Under the pieces are notes generated by a model. It was given only the letters and a program-made list of their open reading frames with translations, searched no databases and was not told the origin of the DNA. The translations under genes were made by a program, and so were the position numbers. This document shows, piece by piece, positions 36,238-43,943 of a stretch of DNA of 64,000 nt. Origin of the DNA: Bacteroidota bacterium (GTDB lineage: Bacteria > Bacteroidota > Bacteroidia > Cytophagales > Cyclobacteriaceae); the NCBI GenBank assembly GCA_023417065.1, contig JAEZGH010000120.1, forward strand, positions 1 through 64,000, written 5' to 3'. The stretch's first letter is position 1. Each line of letters begins with the position of its first letter.

Positions 36238-36492
36238 ATGGAAAAAACGGTAAGAAAATTAACGATCAAGGCATTTGGCATCACGCGCGACATTGTGAAG
36301 GGTCGTGAACTTGTATTGGAAACGAGTGCGGAGACAGTTGGCGCGTTGAAGGCTCAGCTTCAGGCTCGGTATCCAGAGTTGAAGACGCTGAAATCTTTTT
36401 TTGTCGCTGTTGATAACGCGTATGCGGACGACGATATTGCCATAAATGAAGGAGCCGAGATTGCGTTGATTCCTCCGGTAAGTGGGGGGTGA
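36238..36492 (+). CDS. moaD: Molybdopterin synthase small subunit MoaD
   Basis: Ubiquitin-fold sulfur carrier of 84 residues. It ends in PPVSGG; the terminal glycine is thiocarboxylated and inserts into MoaE. A Shine-Dalgarno-like AGGAGG lies at 36225-36230, which is uncommon in this window and supports the start at 36238. It precedes moaE by 85 bp. The activating enzyme MoeB is not in this window. Confidence 0.94.
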   Translation: MEKTVRKLTIKAFGITRDIVKGRELVLETSAETVGALKAQLQARYPELKTLKSFFVAVDNAYADDDIAINEGAEIALIPPVSGG

Positions 36493-36577
36493 TGCATAAC
36501 ACCCTTTTGCTTGTGATTTGGAGTGGGAATATCTACCTTCATTTAGTCTTCAATTACTCAATCCCAATTTTCAGCCT

Positions 36578-37006
36578 ATGATAAAAATAACCGAAAAACC
36601 TATTGACGTACAGAAGGTCATCGACACTGCTTCGAGCCTGGAGGCTGGCGCTGTCGATGTATTCGTCGGAACGGTTCGTAACAAGGCTAATGGCAAGAAT
36701 GTGCTGTGGCTTGAATACGAGGCTTATGAAACCATGGCAGTGGCAGAAATAAGAAAGATCATTGATGAGGCGGCGCAACGGTGGCCACTGTTAGGCTGGG
36801 CAGTTATGCACCGCGTAGGCACCTTGCGCCCTGGAGAAACCGCCGTGGCTGTTGCAGTAGCGACGCCTCACCGGAAGGATTCATTTGAGGCATGTCAGTA
36901 TATCGTGGATACATTAAAAGCGAATGTTCCTATATGGAAAAAGGAAGTGTTTGAAGATGGAGAGGAGTGGGTATCGGCCAGACCGGCGATGGAAATGAAG
37001 GCCTGA
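36578..37006 (+). CDS. moaE: Molybdopterin synthase catalytic subunit MoaE
   Basis: Large subunit of molybdopterin synthase, 142 residues, which transfers two sulfurs from MoaD to cyclic pyranopterin monophosphate. GAVDVFVGTVRN near 25-36, LEYEAYETMA, HRVG, HRKDSFEACQYIVD and the catalytic-lysine segment VPIWKKE (near 125) are all present. The ATG at 36578 is used; the 20 in-frame residues upstream do not match the family. A strong terminator follows. Confidence 0.95.
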   Translation: MIKITEKPIDVQKVIDTASSLEAGAVDVFVGTVRNKANGKNVLWLEYEAYETMAVAEIRKIIDEAAQRWPLLGWAVMHRVGTLRPGETAVAVAVATPHRKDSFEACQYIVDTLKANVPIWKKEVFEDGEEWVSARPAMEMKA

Positions 37007-37029
37007 TGTTTATTAATAGCATGAAATGA

Positions 37030-37064
37030 AAAAGAGGTCGTTGATATGTCAACGGCCTCTTTTG
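37030..37064. terminator. Bidirectional intrinsic terminator
   Basis: Long stem AAAGAGGTCGTTGA / TCAACGGCCTCTTT (about 37031-37044 and 37049-37062, one G-T pair) with a short loop, A-rich before and T-rich after. It ends moaE on the plus strand and the 39-residue membrane protein gene on the minus strand. Confidence 0.85.
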
Positions 37065-37106
37065 TTTATCTTAACCTTGCTGTGTTAACGCAGCAGGTTC
37101 GTTTGC

Positions 37107-37226
37107 TCATCCGAAGATAAATACAACGGTTGAAACAATGCCAACTGCGCCGGCAAAGCCAAGGCTCAGTGCAATCATCAGGTCTCGGTGGATCGGGTGA
37201 ATGTGATGTTTAGCAAGTGTTTTCAT
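37107..37226 (-). CDS. Small single-helix membrane protein, 39 residues
   Basis: A short minus-strand frame with ATG at 37226 and TGA at 37107. The product starts MKTLAKHHIHPIHRDL, with four histidines in a short basic segment, then has one hydrophobic helix to its end (MIALSLGFAGAVGIVSTVVF, then IFG). The start is preceded by an A/T-rich region and the end is followed 45 bp on by the shared terminator, as for a real transcript. I do not know the family; small accessory subunits of respiratory enzymes look like this, but so do other miniproteins. Confidence 0.55.
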   Translation of the reverse strand: MKTLAKHHIHPIHRDLMIALSLGFAGAVGIVSTVVFIFG

Positions 37227-37531
37227 AAATGAGTGGTTATTGGTGCTAATTGTGTTTCAAAATTACATTAAAACATCGTGCCATAATGCAGCCCGCCCTC
37301 TTGTTTCTTAGGAGGTTTTTGGTTATACCAAACGGAAATGGTTGTTTTGTGGTATTTCAAACGATTGCGGTATTGTAAGTCAGCGTTCTGCTATCTTATA
37401 AAAATCCGTCAGACTGGCCAAAAAGATACATTCGTAGCATTTCGGGGATCGGAATCCAAATAAAAAAATCGTCGATGAAACTGTATCTTTTTGTTAAACG
37501 GCCATTTTGATCGCAGAAACCAGGACCTGCT
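37227..37531. promoter_or_regulatory. Divergent regulatory gap with a 12-bp inverted repeat
   Basis: 305 bp between the small membrane gene and the ECF sigma gene. A perfect inverted repeat CAAAAAGATACA / TGTATCTTTTTG lies at 37419-37430 and 37482-37493, 51 bp apart, the right arm ending 38 bp before the sigma start. It could be a paired binding site or form an RNA stem in the leader. An AGGAGG at about 37311-37316 is not next to a usable start. Confidence 0.5.
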
Positions 37532-38104
37532 GTGTCAACATCCACAAAAAATAGCACCAGAATCGAGGAAGAGGTCATTCAGATCAAAAATGCACAGGAA
37601 AATCCGGCTGCATTCAAAGTCCTTTACGAAAAGTATTACAAGCCGATTTTTCTGTTTGTCCTGCATCGGATTGGGGAAAAAAACCTCAGTGCTGACATCA
37701 CATCACAGGTGTTTTTGAAGGCACTGGTGAATCTTCCCAGGTATAAATTCCAAGGTCTGCCATTTTCAGCCTGGCTATATCGCATTGCAATAAATGAATC
37801 GTACGAGTTTCTGAGAAAATCGAAGCGACACCGCGTCATTGCTCTTGATGAATCAGTGATTGAAGACTTGTACGACGGGCTCACCACCGACACCAGAATT
37901 GCTGATTTGCAGGAACGTCTGCCGGAAATCCTGGAGCAGCTTTCAATTGATGAGATGCACATTCTGGAACTGCGGTTCTTCGAGAAAAAACCGTTTCGCG
38001 AAGTGGCGGACATACTTGCCATCTCGGAATCGCACGCCAAGGTGAGAACATACAGGCTTCTCGACAAGATGAGAAAAATCTTTATGGGAAAAAGTATGCT
38101 TTGA
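37532..38104 (+). CDS. ECF-type RNA polymerase sigma factor
   Basis: Sigma-70 family protein of 190 residues. Sigma region 2 spans about 22-95 (NPAAFKVLYEKYYKPIFLFVL, then FSAWLYRIAINESYEFLRKSK, binding the -10 element), and region 4 about 125-180 (DEMHILELRFFEKKPFREVA, then ESHAKVRTYRLLDKMRK). The start is a GTG at 37532; a stop lies 24 bp upstream in frame and no ATG fits. It is followed 11 bp later by a membrane TonB-domain gene, not a classical anti-sigma gene. It probably drives the downstream surface-protein genes and perhaps itself. Confidence 0.92.
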   Translation: MSTSTKNSTRIEEEVIQIKNAQENPAAFKVLYEKYYKPIFLFVLHRIGEKNLSADITSQVFLKALVNLPRYKFQGLPFSAWLYRIAINESYEFLRKSKRHRVIALDESVIEDLYDGLTTDTRIADLQERLPEILEQLSIDEMHILELRFFEKKPFREVADILAISESHAKVRTYRLLDKMRKIFMGKSML

Positions 38105-38115
38105 GAAGGAGTAAC

Positions 38116-38880
38116 ATGAAATCAAAATTCAAGATAATGAATCCGAAACCGCAAGTGTCCGATGAAGAGATCCGGAGCTTCATGGATTTCGATGAGCTGC
38201 TTAGTCGCCGGAATGCATTGGTACACAAAAGACAAATGATGCTCAAAACCGGAGTCGGTATTTTAGTTGCAGCTGTTGTCACCATTACTTTCTTCGTGTT
38301 CAATTCGCCTGAAAAACCTTCTGTTAATTCAAGTGAAAAGGACTCCACCGTTAAGAACGAACTTCCTGATTTTGATACCCCGTCATATGTGGAAGAAAAT
38401 GAAGATTCTCCAGAAGATGATGACTTGAAACCAGAAGGCCCGGATCGCAAGACAGAAGATGGAGAAGCAACGGCATTGATACGATCAGAGCGAGAGATCA
38501 GGCAGGAGAAAAAAAAGTCATCAGGTGCGGGTATGGAAACCGACGAATCCGCTTCGGCGAAGGAAGACGTCTATGTTCAGGCGGAACCTGTTGACGGATA
38601 TGAAAACCTGTTCGCGTATTTCAGGAATAATTTGAAATACCCTGTCGACGCGCTCAAGGATTCCATTCAGGGAGTCATGAAAGTGTCTTTTATCATTGAT
38701 GAGAATGGAAAGCCTGTAAATATCAGGGTTGATGAAACGCTTGGTGCTCCTTTCGAGGTGGAGGCAATGAAACTGATTGAATCCATGCCACCATGGAAGC
38801 CGTCGCTGCTAAATAACAAACCTGTCAGGAGCAGAATCAGTCTCCCGTTGACTTTTGAAATCAAAAGTGTTACGCAATAG
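38116..38880 (+). CDS. Membrane-anchored TonB C-terminal domain protein
   Basis: Protein of 254 residues. Residues 1-41 are cytoplasmic, 43-62 a single membrane helix, 63-160 an acidic, serine-rich periplasmic linker (EENEDSPEDDD), and about 165-254 a TonB-type C-terminal domain (NLKYPVDALKDSIQGVMKVSFIID, given as landmark; ends RSRISLPLTFEI). AAGGAG at 38106-38111 supports the ATG at 38116. It sits where an anti-sigma factor would be, directly after the ECF sigma gene, so its 41-residue cytoplasmic part could act on sigma; that is inference. Energy transduction to an outer-membrane receptor is the family role. Confidence 0.87.
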   Translation: MKSKFKIMNPKPQVSDEEIRSFMDFDELLSRRNALVHKRQMMLKTGVGILVAAVVTITFFVFNSPEKPSVNSSEKDSTVKNELPDFDTPSYVEENEDSPEDDDLKPEGPDRKTEDGEATALIRSEREIRQEKKKSSGAGMETDESASAKEDVYVQAEPVDGYENLFAYFRNNLKYPVDALKDSIQGVMKVSFIIDENGKPVNIRVDETLGAPFEVEAMKLIESMPPWKPSLLNNKPVRSRISLPLTFEIKSVTQ

Positions 38881-38922
38881 ACCATCTGAATGATCAGTCG
38901 AATTCATCAAAATCATATTGGA

Positions 38923-41298
38923 ATGAAAACTGCGTTGACCATTATCTGTCTCTTGAGTCTGGCGACATTCACGCAGGCGCAGACCTATATTTCTGTTCAG
39001 TCAATCAAGCTACCGGATTCACTGGATGTCGTCACCGTCATTGAACCGGCAGACATCGACAACGATGGATTGCATGATCTGCTCATCTTCGCGGGTTCTT
39101 CTGAAGCAAAATATCTCATGTTTGTCAAAGGAGATACAGCTAACGCGGCTGTGCTTCATCCTCATGTCACACGCCTTCCTGATTATTCGAGCTTCGTTAT
39201 TGCTGACGAAGATGGCGATAACCAGCTGGACATTGTATTATCCGCGGTTTCGAAAACAGTAGTTTTACGTAATGAGGGTGACTTTGTCTTTATTGCGCGC
39301 GAAACCAATTTGCCTTCGTTTTCTGCACTTCGTTTTGTCGATCTTAACGGTGACGGTCGCAGGGAGGGTGTTCTCTCCGGCATCGGGGGAGGTGTTCCTT
39401 TTACACGAACCTACAGCCGAAACGACAGCGGAATGTGGGAAGTTGTGCATGATAGTTTAACGGTTGGACTATCAATTATCGAAAATGTTGATCTGGATGG
39501 CAATGGCCGCACGGATCTGCTTGTCAGCGGAAGAAGAGGTGATCATTCTGCGTTCACAAGCATTCTTTTTAGCAGGGACAACGGGTTTGAAGAGCAACCT
39601 CTACTTTCAGACGAAGTTTCTGCAGCAATTGTGGATAGCGACCTTGATGGCAGGCTGGATCTGATCCTGTATGGAACTACGGATACAAACCTGCCGGTGT
39701 ATAAGTGGGTATCAGGAGGGGGCGATGGAATAAATGATATTCAGGCGTCAGGAAATGTAGTTTCGGTATTTCATGCCGATTTCAATTCAGACGGAAGGCC
39801 GGATCAGCAGGCGCTGTTTTTTACAAGTGCAAATGATACCTTGAATGTGATTCGTTTTCAGGATGGCAGCGAAGAATTCCTGCCGCATAAGGACATGGTG
39901 ATGCAGCGGTTCTACGATATGGATCAGGATGGAGATCTTGATCTGGTTCAGCTGGCGTCAGGGTCGGCAACGTTGGTTCATTGGTATGAAAATGTCACCA
40001 CTGAAAGAAATCTCGGTCCGGGAAAGTTCTCAGGCGTTGCCATTCCTGTCTATGACCGCATGTTACTGTATTGGGATAAACCCAGCGATGATCATACAAT
40101 ATCAGCATCCCTTACGTACGACGTATATCTGGAAGGCAACACCATAAATCAGGATGTTTCGTTTGATCTTTCGAATGCACGCCGGATCCGTACAGTTCAT
40201 GGCAACAACGGAACAAATAACTTTCTCCTGCTGAGGAATAAGGGCGAGCCATTTAACTACGTTATCCAGGCTGTTGATAATTCCCTTTATGCTTCCGCGG
40301 AAGGAGCATGCGTTGGTAACAGTGCATCGTGTTCAGGCGAAGAACATCAGGTGATATCTGTGTGTACTCCTGAGCCCGTGCAATTGAAAGCGCCTGATGA
40401 CGCGCTCTGGTTTTCATTTTCAGGAGGATTTGTCGGCAAGGGCTCAACGTACCAATATGAGCCGCTGAGTAAAGACACGGTATTCTATCTCATTCCAACA
40501 GGCGCATGCCCCACAGTGACATTGTTTGAATTCAGGGAAGTTGATGAAGTTGAACTGCTCGATCCGGAATACCACGTGGTGTGCCGTGGCGATGACATCA
40601 CCTTTGCAATAAATGACGACGTTACTGAAATCAGCTGGTCAGATGCGGAAGGTGTTCCAGGTCAGACGCGTGAAATCGCCTTTACCGCAGAAAATGATAA
40701 ACTTCTTAAGGTGCAGTATCGTAATGGACTGGGATGTGCATTTGAAAAAGACTTTGTTGTCAGGATCAGTGTTCCCGATGTTCAGGCGAGTCCTGCAACG
40801 TACAGCCTGATGAAAGGGCAGTCTGTTCAGTTGAACGCGACGGGTGCAGAGACCTACAGTTGGAGTCCGTCGCAGGGGTTGAACAACGCCTTTATACCAA
40901 ATCCTGTCGCATCTCCTGCATCAGACACGCGGTATCAGGTGACGGGGACGGATTCGATTGGCTGTACTACTAGTGCAGTTGTGGAAATTGCTGTGGAAGC
41001 AACGGGTTACATTCCGTCATTGTTCACACCAAATGGTGACGGTCAGAATGATATTCTCAAAGTGTACGGACTTGCAGTTGTAGAAGACTTCTCATTGCGA
41101 ATTGTCAACCGTGAGGGTAAAGAAGTGTTCCGTACCAACAATCTCGCGGAAGCCATAGGGCGTGGCTGGGATGGTGCCACAAACGGTATTGAGCAACCCA
41201 ATGGTGTATACTTCTGGAAAGTGGAAGGAAAACTTCCATCGGGAAACAGGCTATTGCTCAACGGAAAACAAGAGGGATCATTAGTTCTGCTGCGCTGA
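38923..41298 (+). CDS. Secreted FG-GAP/VCBS protein with T9SS type B sorting domain
   Basis: Exported protein of 791 residues with a signal peptide (MKTALTIICLLSLATFTQAQ). Residues about 40-370 hold about six FG-GAP/VCBS-type repeats with DxDxDG calcium loops (DIDNDGLHD, DLNGDGRRE, DLDGNGRTD, DFNSDGRPD, DMDQDGDLD). A middle part (about 370-680) has Ig-like and cysteine-containing regions. The end, about 695-791, is the gliding-motility C-terminal domain FTPNGDGQND...GWDG...PNGVYFWKV, a type B T9SS signal. It should be exported by T9SS and held at the surface. The porP/ompA gene starts 1 bp after its stop. Confidence 0.92.
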   Translation: MKTALTIICLLSLATFTQAQTYISVQSIKLPDSLDVVTVIEPADIDNDGLHDLLIFAGSSEAKYLMFVKGDTANAAVLHPHVTRLPDYSSFVIADEDGDNQLDIVLSAVSKTVVLRNEGDFVFIARETNLPSFSALRFVDLNGDGRREGVLSGIGGGVPFTRTYSRNDSGMWEVVHDSLTVGLSIIENVDLDGNGRTDLLVSGRRGDHSAFTSILFSRDNGFEEQPLLSDEVSAAIVDSDLDGRLDLILYGTTDTNLPVYKWVSGGGDGINDIQASGNVVSVFHADFNSDGRPDQQALFFTSANDTLNVIRFQDGSEEFLPHKDMVMQRFYDMDQDGDLDLVQLASGSATLVHWYENVTTERNLGPGKFSGVAIPVYDRMLLYWDKPSDDHTISASLTYDVYLEGNTINQDVSFDLSNARRIRTVHGNNGTNNFLLLRNKGEPFNYVIQAVDNSLYASAEGACVGNSASCSGEEHQVISVCTPEPVQLKAPDDALWFSFSGGFVGKGSTYQYEPLSKDTVFYLIPTGACPTVTLFEFREVDEVELLDPEYHVVCRGDDITFAINDDVTEISWSDAEGVPGQTREIAFTAENDKLLKVQYRNGLGCAFEKDFVVRISVPDVQASPATYSLMKGQSVQLNATGAETYSWSPSQGLNNAFIPNPVASPASDTRYQVTGTDSIGCTTSAVVEIAVEATGYIPSLFTPNGDGQNDILKVYGLAVVEDFSLRIVNREGKEVFRTNNLAEAIGRGWDGATNGIEQPNGVYFWKVEGKLPSGNRLLLNGKQEGSLVLLR

Positions 41299-41299
41299 T

Positions 41300-42844
41300 A
41301 TGGTAAGACTGCTCGTCATCCTGCTGATCCTGGGTTTCACGCGGACCGCATATACGCAGCATTTCCAGTTTTCGCAATACAATTTTACTCCATTGCGGAT
41401 CAATCCTGCTATGGTAGGATCGGCTGACTATGCTTCGGCGTCTTTTCTTTACAGGAATCAAACTACGGGTGGAGGCTTTAATCTGAAAAGCAACATAGTG
41501 AATGCTACGTATCCGTTGTTGAGCCGCCGCGGCGTGCGATGGGCGGGTGTAGGACTGTCCCTGATGGATGATCGCACAGGGCAGTCGGGAATATTCAACA
41601 CACAGGAAATCGGCCTTTCTTACGCAGTCAACGTTCCGCTTTCAAAGTGGCAATCACTGGCCCTGGGAGTGAATGCCGTTCATTCGCGACGAAGGCTCGA
41701 CCTGTCAGGACTCTTTACGGGTGCGCAGTTTATTGAGGATCGCGGTTTCGACGGAGGAATAGGGCCGGGAGAACCACTGGCCAATCTGGAGAACAAGATG
41801 TTTACCTTCAGCAGTGGCATCTATTGGCAACAGGAAGATCGTAATGGCAACCGTTTGGCGTCGTTTGGGTTTTCGTTTTACGACATAAACCGACCCAACG
41901 ACTCATTTTTCGGTCAGTCAAATCCATATTCGTCCTCCTTTGTCGTCTCGGGAAGCGTCCTTGCGTTTCAGCAGGACAAAGTCAGGGTATTGCCCGAAGC
42001 CCTCTTTACACGAACTGCGGGACGGAATGTTTTCAATGTGGGTGCAATAACTAGTTATGCGATCAAAGAGTACAGGAATCAGCCATCCGACAAAGTCGAT
42101 CTGATCACAAAGTATGTGGCAGGGCGTTCTGGAATTGTAGGCCTTCAGTTTCATCGTGAGAACCTTTCTGTGGGTCTTTCATATGATTTTCCGGTGGTGG
42201 CGAGAAATGTTGCCAATACTGGTGCCGTTGAGGTGGGCATAGCACTGAGGCGTTTAGTTGATCCAAAGGAAAAAATCCGCAAACGCAATCAGCGGGAACG
42301 CGAGCGGGTCGCAGCCCAAAAGCGACAGTCCAGGCCCGCGGATACCAGCACTTCTGATAAAAAGGCTACTGCGCCAAATAATTCCATCGTTGTCGATGAT
42401 GATACGCTCAAAACGAGCCTGAGTGAACGTCTTCGTTTGAAGAAGGATTCGGTAGAAGCACTTGCTTCACATGGGAATTTGTCGCACGAACCGCTTGTGT
42501 TGGAGGAAACGACGTTGAGATTTGGTTTCGATTTCAATCAGTCGGGACTGGATAAGAATTCGGAGGAGTATCTTGATGAACTGGCCAGGGCTCTCAAAGA
42601 TAACGGCGAATTATTCGTAGAGTTGACAGGGCATACCGACAACATTGGATCCGACAAGTTCAACATGCGCCTGTCGTTAGAGCGTGCCGAATCACTCCGT
42701 AAGGAGCTTGTCTTACGGGGTATCCCGGAAGATCGGATTACTGTCAGAGGAAAGGGCATGCGCGAGCCGTTGAATAGTAACTTGAATGAAGAGGAGCGCG
42801 CCAGGAACCGTCGCGTTGAGATGAAGATATACTATGGGAAATAG
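41300..42844 (+). CDS. PorP/SprF-type T9SS membrane protein fused to an OmpA domain
   Basis: Outer-membrane protein of 514 residues. After a signal peptide, residues about 20-315 are a PorP/SprF beta-barrel (HFQFSQYNFTPLRINPAMVG at its start is diagnostic). A basic and polar linker (about 316-400) leads to an OmpA-type peptidoglycan-binding domain at 406-514, with the key residues in TGHTDNIGSDKFNMRLSLERA and ARNRRVE. Usual PorP/SprF proteins are near 300-340 residues, so this is a fusion of roles split between PorP and PorE in other T9SS. It starts 1 bp after the secreted type B gene, as SprF follows SprB. It overlaps mobA by 13 bp. Confidence 0.93.
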   Translation: MVRLLVILLILGFTRTAYTQHFQFSQYNFTPLRINPAMVGSADYASASFLYRNQTTGGGFNLKSNIVNATYPLLSRRGVRWAGVGLSLMDDRTGQSGIFNTQEIGLSYAVNVPLSKWQSLALGVNAVHSRRRLDLSGLFTGAQFIEDRGFDGGIGPGEPLANLENKMFTFSSGIYWQQEDRNGNRLASFGFSFYDINRPNDSFFGQSNPYSSSFVVSGSVLAFQQDKVRVLPEALFTRTAGRNVFNVGAITSYAIKEYRNQPSDKVDLITKYVAGRSGIVGLQFHRENLSVGLSYDFPVVARNVANTGAVEVGIALRRLVDPKEKIRKRNQRERERVAAQKRQSRPADTSTSDKKATAPNNSIVVDDDTLKTSLSERLRLKKDSVEALASHGNLSHEPLVLEETTLRFGFDFNQSGLDKNSEEYLDELARALKDNGELFVELTGHTDNIGSDKFNMRLSLERAESLRKELVLRGIPEDRITVRGKGMREPLNSNLNEEERARNRRVEMKIYYGK

Positions 42845-43416
42845 TTACCGTTGGCTTGTTTGAAGGCTTCCATTTCTTCGGGTGTATTTACATTGAGATG
42901 CACCTGGGGAGATGGGGATTCAACGAGTTTTACGCGGTGGCTCTTCAGAAATTTTCTGGGACTGATATTTCCATTGGAATAAAACTCTTTCAGTAATGGA
43001 GCGCAACGCGACTCCCAGATGCAGATCATGGGTTCGGGATCGCTGCCTTCGGAGTCATAAAAGCAGGTTGCATCGTATGAATTATCGCGGGCTGAGAGGA
43101 GGTGTCTGACCACATTGTCATCGACGAAAGGCATATCCACGGGCAACGTGATCCATGCGCTTTCCGCATCGCGAAGAAATGCTGTCATAATCCCGTTCAG
43201 TGGGCTGTCCATATCAAACTCGTCGGGAAGAGGATTCAGCTCTGCAGGTATGCTGTCCGTGCTCTTACATGACAGGAAAACATCACTACAAAAGCCGCGA
43301 AGCAGGTTAAAGACGAATTCGCGTTGGGGGATTCCGTGATAGGATAGGAGCCCTTTATCTATTCCCATGCGGCGACTTTGGCCACCGTTAAGTACAAGTC
43401 CATTCAGCCTGTCCAT
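42832..43416 (-). CDS. mobA: Molybdenum cofactor guanylyltransferase MobA
   Basis: Nucleotidyltransferase of 194 residues joining GMP to molybdopterin. LVLNGGQSRRMGIDKGLL is the GTP-binding loop (the usual A before GG is N here), and PVDMPFVDD near 95-103 gives the metal aspartates. ATG at 43416 is chosen; a GTG at 43431 overlapping the moaC stop by 4 bp is possible. The end overlaps the convergent porP/ompA gene by 13 bp. Together with moaC it forms a minus-strand pair. Confidence 0.9.
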   Translation of the reverse strand: MDRLNGLVLNGGQSRRMGIDKGLLSYHGIPQREFVFNLLRGFCSDVFLSCKSTDSIPAELNPLPDEFDMDSPLNGIMTAFLRDAESAWITLPVDMPFVDDNVVRHLLSARDNSYDATCFYDSEGSDPEPMICIWESRCAPLLKEFYSNGNISPRKFLKSHRVKLVESPSPQVHLNVNTPEEMEAFKQANGNYFP

Positions 43417-43427
43417 CTCGCGCAGCC

Positions 43428-43910
43428 TCACTCGTTTAGGTTGAATTCGGTCTTGCCTCCGCTTTTATGGATGAGCCTGATCTCCTCGATAACAATCTCA
43501 TGCGAAAGTGCCTTGCACATATCGTAGACTGTTAATGCGGCAACGGATGCTGCAGTCAATGCTTCCATTTCAACACCTGTTTTTCCTGTGAAGGATGTAG
43601 AGGTCTCAATGTAAATCTTATCCTCGTTTACGTAGATTTGGACCTGGCAGTCTTCGATGGAGAGTGGGTGGCAAAATGGAATGAGATCGCTGGTTCGTTT
43701 GGCTGCCATAACGCCGGCGATAACGGCAGTTTGAAAGACCGGACCTTTTTTGGTGATGATCTCATTGCCCTGAAGTGCATCAAGAACTTTGCTTCCGGGA
43801 TTAATGATTGCCCGGGCTTTTGCAATCCGGGTTGACGTGACTTTTCCGGAGACATCCACCATTTTGGGTTTGCCTTCGGGGGAGATATGTGAAAATTGAT
43901 CCTGGCTCAT
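43428..43910 (-). CDS. moaC: Cyclic pyranopterin monophosphate synthase MoaC
   Basis: Second step of molybdenum cofactor synthesis, 160 residues. MVDVSGK near 17-23, IPFCHPLSI near 82-90, and GKTGVEMEALTAASVAALTV near 114-133 followed by YDMCKA are the conserved active-site segments, with the catalytic lysine and aspartate. The ATG at 43910 is chosen; a frame continuing 85 residues upstream runs into the divergent moeA promoter region and has no family match. moeA starts 33 bp away in the opposite direction. Confidence 0.95.
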   Translation of the reverse strand: MSQDQFSHISPEGKPKMVDVSGKVTSTRIAKARAIINPGSKVLDALQGNEIITKKGPVFQTAVIAGVMAAKRTSDLIPFCHPLSIEDCQVQIYVNEDKIYIETSTSFTGKTGVEMEALTAASVAALTVYDMCKALSHEIVIEEIRLIHKSGGKTEFNLNE

Positions 43911-43943
43911 GTATCTTGTGAAAGAACAAATGTAAAAAATAAG

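Noticed and set aside
37491..37718. 75-residue frame overlapping the start of the sigma gene
   Set aside because: The sigma gene in another frame shows conserved region 2 over the same bases.
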